The notes beneath the pieces were generated by a model. That model ran no database searches. It was given only the letters and a program-made list of their open reading frames with translations, and was not told where the DNA came from. From positions 1-64,000 of the forward strand of contig NXFV01001521.1 of the NCBI GenBank assembly GCA_002803225.1: a stretch of 64,000 nucleotides of DNA, in the 5' to 3' direction. This document shows, piece after piece, positions 1 through 10,395 of this stretch; within the stretch, counting starts at the first letter, position 1; each line of letters opens with the position of its first letter. The position numbers and the translations under genes were made by a program. This stretch comes from Gamarada debralockiae (lineage: Eukaryota > Ascomycota > Leotiomycetes > Helotiales > Hyphodiscaceae).

Positions 1-484
1 GGGGGGGGGGGGGGGATAGTAAAGTTTCCAACCCCTAAAGAAGCGGCTTCTAGGGTTTATGTCAAGCTCCCCTTCGCACGTGAGCCTTCTAAGAGATAGG
101 ATACGCAAAGATGGGGTTAACCAGTAAAGATACCACCAGGTGATCTAATTAGGCTCCTTCTAATAAAAATAGTATTTGCGCCCTTAAATCTATAGCAACT
201 TGTATATTGTCGAGATCCAGGTATTGTATTGTGAAGCTGGGTGAGGACTGGAAGGGCAATTTGATCAAGAAATATAATCAGGTGACGGATTAGAGTCGCA
301 CCGAACGGGTTACGACAGCTAGTAGGCATTGTCTAGATTACTATTATGATACAGCGAGGCGAGCTAAAGCTCCGTCATAAACCTCAACCGTAATCTGGCC
401 TCAAGTCCGCTTGGCTGATGCTGACTGATGGATAATCTAGGAGATTAGCTAGATTTGCAGGGCGCTCACGAGCTTTATTCCACT
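1..484. other. Contig end and 3' flank, no gene
   Basis: The first 15 bases are all G, which looks like an assembly or sequencing artefact at a contig end; no TTAGGG/CCCTAA array follows. The rest is moderately AT-rich and holds only short ORFs with no recognisable protein. It lies downstream of the Lys2-type gene and probably contains its terminator. Confidence 0.6.
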
Positions 485-3400
485 TCACCTCGATACACCA
501 CCTCGACCACCCAAAGTTCCAACTGCCTGCATCTGCACTGCACTCATATTGACCTCGGGCAACGGCCTTCCTTTGCCCGAGGGCCAGCTCACGAACTTGA
601 TCTCGGCCAGGTATCTTAAATATCTGCCCACATTTTCTCTGCTGATGCCGTAGCCCGCACTCTCGTCGATTCCTGTCCAGTTCTCGGCGTCTGCTTTCAG
701 AATCTTGACAGCGTTTCTATCATCAAGCTCTGGAGCTCGCGTCGTAGCTGGCAGGTCAGTGACGCAGAAGTGATAGAGCGGCATTAGCGCGTGTTGTTCT
801 TGATCTTTCTCTTGGCCACCTGCTGAGACGTATCTTTCAAGTTGGTCCTTCCAAGAGTCGTAACTAACCTCTGGAACATCAAAACCGTAGAACTCGAGAA
901 GCGACAGATATTCATTCATGCGTAAGCGCGGGTGGCCAGTAACATGGACAACGTGTACGCCACCGGGGAGAGGATTGAGAGCAGCACCCACGACCACACG
1001 AGCAACATGATTGACCGGAACAGCGTTGACAGTGTTGATGATACGTGGCCGGGCCGACAATTGAATGCAGCCCTTCAGCATACGGATCAAGAAGTCATCA
1101 GTATTACAGACACCCGTGTCTGAGTCGCCTAGAATATACCCAGGTCGAATCACAGAGCCTAGAAGGCCTCTCTTTCCAGCGGCACGGACGAGCTGCTCAG
1201 ACACCCATTTCGTTTGGCCGTAGCCAGTCCCAAGACCAGTTCGACTGCCTTGCATGTTATCTTCTTCAGAGATAGCATTTTGGCCAGTGCTGATTTGTTG
1301 CTCTGAGAGTTTCACGTAGTGATTAGTATCGAGTACACTTGTAGAACTGATGAATGCGAAAAGCTTGGGCTTTCCTTCGTTGCAGAGCTCCATTGCGTCA
1401 ATGGTGGAGATGACGTTTGAGGCCATCATATCCTGATACGTCTTGACCCAGTGGACTGTAGCGCCATTGTGAATCACTACGTCAACTTCTTGAGATAAAG
1501 TCTGCCACATGTGCTGCTCAATGCCAAGATGTGGCTTGGATAGATCACCAACAACGCAGCTCAATCGCGTCGACCACTCGTCTTGCCATAAGCCGTAGCC
1601 GAGTAGAGAACGTCGTAGTCGATCAACCGCGGCCATTGAATCTCTAGCGCTTCGCACGTGGGCAATCAGTCTAACGGCATGGCTAGTTCGATCCAGTATG
1701 TCCTTGATAATATAGGCGCCCAAGAATCCAGTTGCTCCGGTGAGAAACACCGTCGGCTTAGCTGAGACACGAATCGTCGCCGGATCCGCTGTTCGATAGG
1801 TGGTCGGCAACCGTTTGAGAAGCTCATCCAGGGATTGAGAGTATGAAGGATCCTTCTCCTTTACTGCAGCACCATCCTCGTTGGCTCCTTTTGTCAGTCC
1901 GAGCAGCCTGTCAATCCGCGCACTGAAGCCAGCTAGACTTGGATTCTCGTAGAACGTATTTATAGAAACATTTGTTCCAAAGTCTCTGCGTATGTCTAGC
2001 AGCATCTGCTGGGCCAAGATACTGTGTCCGCCAAGATCGAAGAAATCATTCTGAGGTGTGATAGTCTTCGCGTTAAGCCCGAGTATGAAACCGGCCCATT
2101 TGGTTGCAACAGTTCGCTCAGTCTCCGTCAGTGACTCCCATCTCTTCAAATCCTCGTCCGAGGCCTCTTCTGTCTGTTCCACGACATCGGGAAAGGGGAA
2201 GTTTGGCTTGTCAATCTTGCCATTAGGATTAAGCGGTAGCTTGTTGAGGGCAATGAAGATGGTCGGCACTGCATAGTTAGGTAAACGAAATTTCAGGTGG
2301 TCCCGTGCCTCCGTCTGCATCCGTCTGAATCTCTTGAAATAGACCTTTGTGGGACCAATGTTCGTTCCTTCATCTTCGACATCCACCAGGCCCCGCTCTT
2401 TGAGCCATTGGGGCCATCTTTTCATTTCTGGAACAATGTAGCTGACAAGTTTCGGTTCCTCGTTTCTGTCTCTCCGAACAAGTGTCTTGCAGTCTCTGAT
2501 CAAAGGGTTCTGGCGTAAGTTGCTGTCGATATCATCAAGCTCGATTCGGAAGCCACGAATCTTGACTTGGTCGTCTGCGCGTCCTGTACACTCCACATCA
2601 CCAGACTCCAGGTATCTGCCTAAGTCACCTGTCCGATAAAGCCTATCCCGCGGTCCCTTGTAGTACTTTCTCCACGGTTCATCCCGATTGTTCTTGTTGT
2701 CGGCTTCCACCCAGGTCTTATTGTCCACAAACCAATTCATGAGGAATTTCTGCCCGTTCAATGCATGATCTCCCTTGTAACCCTCGGCAAGACCTGCGGC
2801 ACGGACGTAAATCTCTCCGAGTTCTCCAACCTTACATAGCTGGGTCCGATCTTCCCGATTCACAATGAGAAGCTGTACATTATTCATCCCTTTCCCAGCT
2901 GGGACAGTATCTTTCAACTTGTCCAAGAAGTTAGGATTCTTCGCCCGGCTCGGTATTTCAAAGTAGCTCACTGCTCTCTGCGATTCCGTGGTACCATACA
3001 TATTGATTATATTAGCGTTGACCGCGAGTTCCCGCAAAGCCCTGCAATCTCTCGTCGTGAGAACATCGCCGACAAAGAAAGCCATATTCAGAGATGGAAA
3101 TTTCGCTGTTGCTCCACCGACGAGAATCTGGCCCATAGCAGGCGTCAGATGTGTGACCGTCGGTTTATGCTCACGCATCCATTCTGCAAGCTTCTCATGC
3201 TGAATGTCTTCCTTCGAAGGAACTAGCAATTGTGCTCCAAGAAACAGAGGTGTAAAGATATCTCGTTGGACGGGATCATGCGCAATACCGGATAAAAGAG
3301 TAAATCGGCTCTTTGAATTGAGCTGGAACCTCTCCGCCATCCAGCTAATGTACTTGGTTATACTGAAATGGCGACCTAGCACTCCTTTGGGCCTTCCTTC

Positions 3401-4101
3401 ACTGCCGGAAGTAAACGAGAGCGTAGGCGTGCTATCGGGACCAACTTGTGTATCGGGCGGTGAAGAAGCCTTCGTTCTGACCCGGGCAAATATATCTTCA
3501 CCACCAGATTTGCCTCCAGACAGGATACCGTTATCACCAATGCGTAACGAAGGAACTTCAGCCTTGAGTTGAAGCTCTTCATCAATATACTTTCGCACAA
3601 GTGGGGCCAGATGTCCCGCCTCATCCGTTGCCCTTGCAATATTGACCAGTGCACGGGGCTGGGCGACCTCAAGATAGATCTTTTGTCTCGCTGGTGGGTA
3701 GGCTGGGTCGAGAATACTCAGTGTCGCCGAAGAGGCCTGGTGGAGAGAACAAAGAGGGAAGTCAGTACATCAATCGGTAGGGGTAGAGGAATAGAAGTTG
3801 TAAAGGGAAAACATACCAGTGTGCCCATCATACTGACAACCAAGTCCACCGAGCGATGCGCCCAAATCATAACAACGTCTCCATTGGTTACTCCTGCGTC
3901 GTGGAGATAGTGCGCCAGAACATTGGATGCTTCGTAGATCTGCTTGTAGGTAAATGTTCTCTCCGGAGCTTCTGACGACTTCGTCTCTATTACACAGACT
4001 CGATCCGGATGTTGCCTTGCGACCTCGCCGAAGTACCACTGAATCGAACCAACATACCCAGACCAGTCAAGGTCGATAGTGGGAACTGGCAATTGTGCCA
4101 T
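485..4101 (-). CDS. lys2: L-2-aminoadipate reductase (Lys2-type), N-terminally short
   Basis: Reduces alpha-aminoadipate to its semialdehyde in fungal lysine synthesis, using ATP, a phosphopantetheine arm and NADPH. Two exons, 4101-3817 and 3736-485, with an 80-bp GTATGT...CAG intron, give about 1178 residues. In order: an adenylation domain with the core SFTSGSEGRPKG near residue 200 and YRTGDLGRY further on; a carrier domain with DLGGHS (pantetheinylated Ser near 667); a Rossmann reductase domain with TGATGFLG near 760 and the YxxxK pair in YGQTKW near 935. Identity to Lys2 runs to the C-terminus. Known fungal Lys2 proteins are about 1400 residues with roughly 230 extra N-terminal residues; here the ATG is where that extra part would normally end, and an in-frame TGA lies upstream. 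It may be a paralogue rather than the housekeeping copy. Function of the family is certain; the role of this copy is inferred. Confidence 0.88.
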
Positions 4102-4508
4102 TCTGGGAACTTGGATTAATAGAAGTGTGTCGGCAGCTCGATAGATCCTGGGTCAAGTCTGACTTGAAACTTCCTGTGCGGAAACAGCCGAGCTAGGGCA
4201 GATTTCGCTCACGTGCTCGAGTCAAACCTTTGAGAAAATCTACTTAGACTAATTAAAAATAGCGCATATAGGATTTGGCGCTAGTCCGGGCCTCACCTTC
4301 GCTGCAGCACCACAGCACTAGTGCAGGCTTCTCTTTGCTGAATAATCGACTGGCGTGTGACTGACTAAATGAAACGTGAAACTGGTCTCACATCCAGACA
4401 TTCTTGACGCTTGTACAGCATTGCTTCTATGTATCGACCCTACGCTGTTCACTGTGTGCAGTAGAGGAGCACACGAACCATTTTATCCTCCCTCCATTTC
4501 ATTCTAAG
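4102..4508. promoter_or_regulatory. Divergent intergenic region
   Basis: A 407-bp gap between two divergently read genes, so it should hold both promoters. A CACGTG E-box-like hexamer is visible near 4211. No TATA box is obvious and no other feature was found. Confidence 0.35.
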
Positions 4509-5761
4509 ATGTCTTTATCCATTTTTGCCGGCAGGAATCATACAAGGTTTAGACAACTATGGACTCAACAAGCCAATCGTTTAATAGAGAGTCTCTCGTT
4601 GTCTGGAGGGATGCGCGCATTCCTCAACAAGCACCATATAGAGAACATTTATGGGAAGCTCAAATGCGGGGAGTTCTCATTCCCTCTCGTTGATCTTGTT
4701 GCTAGCACATATGGAAATACAAGTAAAGTTGATCTCAAGATCGACAAATTGATGTCGCTACCGTCCATTGAGAAAGAGAACTATGGAACGGTGTACATGA
4801 TCATCACTCGGAATCGGAACGGTGACTTCGTCTACATCGGTTCAACAAGCTGCTGGAAGGAAAGAAAATTCTGTTCGAACCGCGAGTCGCACGGCATTAT
4901 GGCAAAGGAGATGGCAGTCGAAGGCGCGAACACTAGCTTCAAACTTTTGGTGTCCCTGTACCTACCGCTAGCATCGAAATGCCTCGAGGAGCGCACAATC
5001 CGGAAGGCTTCGCTTTTAGTGTGCGAGAGTGTTTTCATAGGACTCTTCGGCACACGTCCAGGAGGAGCCTTTAGCAACTGCCCTTTTGTCACGCATTATA
5101 GGGAGGAAATCTACGATGGCCGCTTCACGATGGAGGATGGGTAAAGGAAGCAAATTGGCTCAAACGAGAAGGAGAAGCGCTCCAGGCTCTTCACGACTAT
5201 TGGGTGGCCAGTAAAGATCTCCCACCTCGATCTTGGCGCGAGTTTTGGATCCCAGGTATTGGGATTGAAGACGAAGATACGAGGATGGACCGGTGCAAAA
5301 GCCGACGTTTGACCCTAAAGCGGCGTGCTGCTTCCGGCAGCGAGGGCGAGAGACACGCCCTTGGGTTTCCAGCAGCGACAGAAGATCAAGTTGAGGCCCG
5401 TCGAGCGAAGGAAAGGCAGTATCGAGCCAACTGGACCCCGCGTTATAAGGCGCTGGTCAGTAAGCGGAAGCGTGAGAAGACGGCGTCTCTAACCAAGGAG
5501 GAGAGACAAGCGATTAGCAAACAGACACTCGCGGCTTGGCACAAAAGGAGGGCAAAAGCAACCGAAGAGCAAAGGGTAAAGGAGAGAGCGCAGAGAAATG
5601 CCTACTTACGAAAGAAGAAAGCTGCCATGGATGATCAACAACGCGAACGCAATAGGCGCAAGTTCAGGCTTCGTTACCAGCGCGATAAAGACAAGATCAG
5701 GACTAATCGACAGGCGCGTCGACTAGCATTGAAGAAGGAGCAAGAGCACCTCGAGGATTAG
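4509..5761 (+). CDS. GIY-YIG nuclease-like protein with basic C-terminal tail
   Basis: The first part (4509-5144, ATG chosen at the first in-frame methionine) carries a GIY-YIG-like fold: YGTVYMI, then VYIGSTS with a following Lys/Arg, and a downstream Glu in CESVFIGLFGT, where the metal-binding Glu of the family sits. The second part, in the -1 frame to 5761, is about 185 residues rich in Lys, Arg, Glu and Gln and predicted helical, perhaps DNA-binding. The parts join either by a 71-bp intron 5141-5211 (GTAAAG...CCAG), which restores the frame, or by a 1-base frameshift; the skipped bases read as plausible protein in the second frame, so a frameshift in one continuous gene is possible. Partners unknown. 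GIY-YIG proteins cut DNA in repair, mobile introns or restriction. No mitochondrial context is visible, so it is taken as nuclear. Confidence 0.55.
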
Positions 5762-6977
5762 GATAACGAGTACTGTTGTGAAGCTGTGCTTATATGCTGA
5801 CAGTAACAAAGAATGGGTGAATGGAAGAATCCTACTATAGCGCTTGTGAGACGAGGTGTGACTCAAGAGTGCAAAGTAAGCATTAAGGATTCAATTCAGG
5901 GTCCTTAAAGCAAAGCTTAAAAAGCTCTCCTTAGTAAATATGTGCGAACGTGACTAATTAGCGTGCTAAGCGCGTAATATAAAATAATATTTCTGAGCTA
6001 GTGGCGGTGTACTACACTAGAGGGTCTTCGAATCCTGCTTGAAACTTCGGCCCTGCCGCTGTCGCACATGATTTTCAGAGCAACCACTAGATATATTGGA
6101 TCGGCTCATTCATCAGGACATTGATAGCAGTTGGATTCTATCAGGTTATGAAGATTTTGGAGTACGAGATGGCGGATCCCGGCCAAGGTGGAGATCCAGA
6201 AAACGATCCGACGCAGAACCTCGATCACGAGATTGCGCAGGTTGCGAACGATAGGGAAGCAGAGATCGAAGAGATCCAAGCTGTAGGGGAAAGGGTGGTT
6301 TTGAGAATATGAGAGAGGTTGATGTTGACCGCCAGGATGAAATGCATGGAGGGAGCAGAGGGGCAAGGAGAGATATCGAAGCTCAAGTCTAAATCAGGAT
6401 GCGAGATGAATTCAGAATAAGAAGAACCCAAGGTGCCGATGGTCAACCTGAACGCCAATTATCGATGATTTCCTATCCCGAGTGCTCGCCGAGCCTGCAG
6501 AAACTCGTGAACGACGATAATCTTTTGGCCAAGACTTCCAGCCAGTCCTACCACCGGCGCCAAGGAACTCACATTCTTATCTACGCCCAGTAATGTGAAG
6601 ATTATTTCACTATTTACGAGGACCTGGAACAGTAATGAATGCCATGGGTCGGATTCATCATATATCGTTAGCATGATGTGATGGCTTGGTACCCGGGCAA
6701 AATCTTTGCTTTCAATCCGAAAACTTTATTCACGTTCGGGTTTCTTCCTTTGATAAAAGAATGGAACGACACCAAGAACCAAGATACGAGCCTGGTATAG
6801 CCACAGAATATTATTGGGAAAAGGTAGAGAACATTTCTCTTGTTAGCGCAATCACCTCCTTGACTGCGCAATTGCGTGCTCTTTCACAGCAATATAAGAA
6901 GCTATCTAGCCAGCGATTTGTCTTGTAAAAAATTCAAGCATCATCTCTTATTGCATTTCGTCTATTTCCAATCCACA
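5762..6977. other. Degenerate region with coding-like fragments
   Basis: No intact gene. Fragments with protein-like composition occur on the + strand at 6148-6312 (acidic, DPENDPTQNLDHE), 6399-6596 and 6762-6928, in different frames and separated by stops. They may be remains of one decayed gene. No family was recognised. Confidence 0.35.
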
Positions 6978-7672
6978 ATGGCCACCACATTTTTTGGTTA
7001 TCTTTTCCAGAAGTATAATGGGAAAAGTGCTGCAGAGCCAAGTATCCCCGTCTCTGAACTTGTCAGCGAATCTGTCGGTACAGTAGACCCTTCATATAAG
7101 AATACAATCGGACCCAGATATCGATTCTTATATTAGAGATATTCTTGTGTAAAGGTCCCGTGACTTAAAAATGTTAGGCGGCTGTAGCCCTATTAATCGC
7201 TGTAGTTACAGTCTCTCGAACGGTATAACTTAGGCACTCAGACGCTAAATCACAAATTTTTGATTTTTAGGCTCTCAATAGCGATAAACTATAACTTTAG
7301 GCCATTGACCGCTATAATTACAGGCTCTCGATCCCCACAAATCAAATCATATGTTTTATTTTTAAGAATATCGAGGTGCGATCTAAGATATGGGACCCTG
7401 ATATTCTAAGAATATTCTTATATAAAGTTATTCTTATTTATCTCACATTAAAACATCGGGACCTAAGAATCAATTCTTATAAGTCAGGTATTCTTCTGTA
7501 AAGAATTCTTATATAAAGGGTCTACTGTAGTGGCGATGCAGAGAAACTTGATTCCGATTACGGGTCCTCCTTTAACCATATCTTTGCGAATGAACAGGCT
7601 GCAGAGTATTGGAGGGTGTGTACGAAAAGGCTCGATCGCTATTTGAAAAGTGCAGAGTGCCGTAGAGTTTAG
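6978..7672 (+). pseudogene. 81-codon ORF split by a MITE
   Basis: From the ATG at 6978 the frame is open until a TA-flanked element at 7081-7527. If the element and one TA copy are removed, the frame continues without interruption to TAG at 7670-7672, giving 81 codons. The second half (for example FNHIFANEQAAEYWRV) looks like real protein. It lies about 100 bp before a HET-domain relic and could be part of the same lost gene. No family was recognised. Confidence 0.5.
7081..7527. mobile_element. MITE, Tc1/mariner-type (TA target)
   Basis: Both ends carry a matching terminal inverted repeat beginning CAGTAGACCCTT, then ATATAAGAAT, with one mismatch over about 23 bases. The element is flanked by TA on each side (7079-7080 and 7528-7529). 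The 447-bp interior is AT-rich with no transposase, so it is nonautonomous. The TA duplication and CAGT-type ends point to the Tc1/mariner/pogo superfamily. Confidence 0.85.
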
Positions 7673-7776
7673 CAGGAGAAAATTAATAGGTAGTGCAGGT
7701 TGCAGGAATGCTCTGGATTTTTGTATTACAAGCTATAGTAGTTCAGGTTTAAGTGTCAAATTTCGGTGTAATCCAT

Positions 7777-8067
7777 ATGTCATTGGACGACGCTTCCAAG
7801 TACGAGTGCATTTCATACGTCTTGGGCGATGCGACGAAGAGATACACCATACTCCTTAACGGCCACGAATTCAAAGTGTCCACAAACGTCTAGAACATCC
7901 TTCTGCAAAGAAAATCAGCGATTTCACCAAGACTTCTTTGGATAGATACAATCTGCTTATATCTTGATCGACACCAAGCGAAATACCGCGGAAACTTGAG
8001 GCTTGGACCTCTGTTTTCTGAGGGGTTTAGTTTGCGCGAGTCAGATCAATACAGCGCTTTTTATTAA
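7777..8067 (+). pseudogene. HET-domain relic
   Basis: The frame from ATG 7777 reads YECISYVLGDATKRYTILLNG, the start of a heterokaryon-incompatibility (HET) domain, where YxALSYxWGD is usual. It then meets TAG at 7891, continues through LLWIDTICLYLDRHQAK (normally WIDAxCINQxD), and loses similarity before TAA at 8065. The conserved Trp of WGD is Leu and the CINQ motif is lost. Only about 90 codons remain. Confidence 0.8.
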
Positions 8068-8415
8068 TTCCGCCTTCGCGCCACCTTGCCTGTTCTTTGA
8101 CTCGATCTACGTATCTTTGTTTGAAGTGCACGAACCCGCCTTCGACCTATCTTCGTCTGACGCATGACACGTGACTCTTGGATGCCCGAGAATCACGTGC
8201 TGAGATGCTGACACCTAGCCGTAAGTGATGCCCCTGAAACACCCTGTTTAAACACGATTCATAATCTATATTACATTGATCACATCTCCTGAACTTGGCC
8301 CGAAAATGGCAGATGGCCTGAGGCCAAACGCATGCATCCGTAAGGTTTTACGACCCATGCAGATCACGTGTAGAACTATCTGTTCAACACGGCCGTAATC
8401 TGTCCCCTGTTACTA
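8068..8415. other. Spacer before the Helitron
   Basis: Ordinary sequence between the HET relic and the Helitron insertion site. Two CACGTG-type hexamers occur (near 8168 and 8194). No gene was found. Confidence 0.4.
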
Positions 8416-8733
8416 TCTATATAATAAATCCGTGGAAGATGACACTATTACGTGAGGGCGATGGTCTGTGCAAGAACACCATTTCCACGACGCGCTCTCT
8501 TTATTTACAGATCAATATTACTATTCTAGCTGTAAGTTCTACGCGTTCATATCTTCAAATAAATCGATTATATTGCTCTGGCTGTAAGTGCCCCGGTCTT
8601 TATATTAGTACCCTCTTACGTGGAATGGGTATTGTACGGCAACGTGTGTCTCTTGCCACGAGCGCTAGAATCTAGCCTATCGCCAGAAGCAAGAGGATAA
8701 GTCCACAGGTTAGTCTACAGGCAAGCTCGAGTA

Positions 8734-9080
8734 AGAAGGGTCTGTAAGCCAGCTAGCGGACGTATTTACAGGCCAGGCGCGTGAGCAGGAGGACTCTACG
8801 GGCCAGGAGCACGACCAGGAAAGGTCCGCAAGCCAGTCTACAGGCCAATTTACAGGCCAAGCGCGCGAGCAGGAGCCCGTAGGCCAGGAGTACGAGTAAG
8901 AAGAGTCCGCAAGCCAGCCAGCGGACCTATTTACAGGCCAGGTGCGTGAGCAGGAGGACTGTACGGGCCAGGAGCACAACTAGGAAAGGTCCGCAAGCCA
9001 GTCTGCAGGCCAATTTACAAGCCAGGAGGGCGACCAGGAGGGCGAGCAGGAAAGCTTTGTAGGCCAGTCCGCAAGTTAGT
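8734..9080 (+). repeat. Tandem repeat (~165 bp period) inside Helitron
   Basis: Two diverged copies of a unit about 165 bp long (for example GCGGACSTATTTACAGGCCAG at 8756 and 8921), built from shorter GGCCAG / AAGCCAG modules. In one + frame they encode Gln/Glu/Ser-rich peptide (GQAREQED) broken by TAA and TAG where CAA and CAG are expected. Confidence 0.75.
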
Positions 9081-9329
9081 CTACAGATCAATTTAAAAGC
9101 TAAGGCTAAATTTATTTCTAGGGTTTACAAACCTCGAACGCTACTCTTCTTGCACGCAACTCCGCCAACCATCTCTTTTCGGCCGCTTTTATACCTGTGA
9201 GATTTGTTGGTAGTGAAATACAAAGGCATAGCGCTGTCGCTATACGAATCTACTAGCTTAGAATCCTCTTCCAACTCACGCGGCACTACAACATTATATA
9301 CAACTGTGGCAGCAGGCTGCTAATACGAG

Positions 9330-9730
9330 ATACGCTCGCGGGCGATGGCCAATTACAGTTGAGGGTTATGTACAATTAGCTACACAAGAGGAAGAGCAAG
9401 AGTTTTAGGACTAGTAGTAGTGGCACAAAGAAGGCAAGAACGCCCGTAGAATCTAGAGGTAAAAAGGTAAGGAGTATATAAAGGAACTACGGGCACAAAG
9501 GGGGGAGCTAAAAGGAGAGTGAGAGTTTGAGGCGTGGTAGGAAGAGAGGGAGAAGGGGAGACAAAATAGCACTTAAGAGTTGGAAGGAGAGATAGAGGGA
9601 GCTTAGGAAGATGAAGAAGGTAGCAGATAGATGGGCAGAGTGGCAGGGGCAGTCTTGCAATATGGTCACGTGATGGACGAAAGGGTAGGAGAATGTGGTT
9701 GGATTATTAAGGTATGAAGATACTGGAGAT
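9330..9730 (+). pseudogene. Degraded reading frame inside Helitron
   Basis: A + frame reads as a charged, coiled-coil-like protein rich in Glu, Arg and Gln (for example GRWPITVEGYVQLATQEEEQ, then ELRAQRGELKGERE), interrupted by several TAG/TAA codons at positions where Gln or Trp would fit. It may be captured host sequence or an element protein. No family was recognised. Confidence 0.45.
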
Positions 9731-10395
9731 ACTGATGAACAAACCAAGTATACTAGTCTGTACTTATAGACAGGAATCCTCCCTATGACTCATAGAACAC
9801 GTCACACTGTCGTACCATGTGACGCCATGGGACTCATCGGGCAGAGTCACTGATTACTCATTCCAACAGGCAGGCCTACAGACAAGATAGCAGACAGTCC
9901 TATAGACCAGTAGAGAGCCTAGAGGTGGAAATGAATATAGAGGACTAGGAATATAATAATGATTATTAAAAAGGACACGGCCGAGGCAATAATTCCCGAG
10001 CGAAGCGGAGCACTATTATTTCCGAGGCTTCTTAGAGGTAGTTTTTATATATTGTTACAGGTAGTTCTACACGTAGTTTTATAGGTTCTATAGGTTTCTA
10101 CGGGTTCTACGGGCTCTTACGGGCAGTGCTACAGGCTCCCACAGGCAGTGCTTAAAGGCTTTGCAGGCTTCACCCTAAGTCACATGCCCGCCATCGCGCC
10201 AGCGCGCCAAGGCGCGCTGCACTCATGCTAGTTATCTTCACAACGCAGCCTCGTCAACTCAACATTTTAACCTTAGTAAGACTCACATTGGTTAGGTTTG
10301 AGCATAATATCTCTGTGATTCATCTTCCATTTACCTATATCTCAACCATCGAGTCTACATTGCATCTCGTGCACGAGGCTGGCTGGGTCAATGCC

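Larger units (their letters stand above)
8416..10231 (+). mobile_element. Nonautonomous Helitron
   Basis: The 5' end is TCTATATAATAAATCCGTGG directly after an A at 8415. The 3' end has a perfect 7-bp stem hairpin GCGCGCC-AA-GGCGCGC at 10202-10217, ten bases, then CTAG at 10228-10231, followed by T. This matches Helitron structure: 5'-TC, a subterminal hairpin 10-12 bases before CTRR, insertion between A and T, and no target duplication. No Rep or helicase domain is visible in the 1816 bp, so it is nonautonomous. The interior holds a Gln/Glu/Ser-coding tandem repeat (8734-9080) and a degraded frame around 9330-9720 on the + strand, both with stops such as CAG to TAG that suggest RIP. Confidence 0.8.

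Noticed and set aside
1..15. G run as part of a telomere
   Set aside because: No TTAGGG or CCCTAA units next to it; a homopolymer at a contig end is more likely an artefact.
5990..6060. tRNA-like segment with GGTCTTCGAATCC resembling a B box
   Set aside because: No acceptor stem or anticodon arm can be folded around it by eye, so a tRNA gene is not supported.
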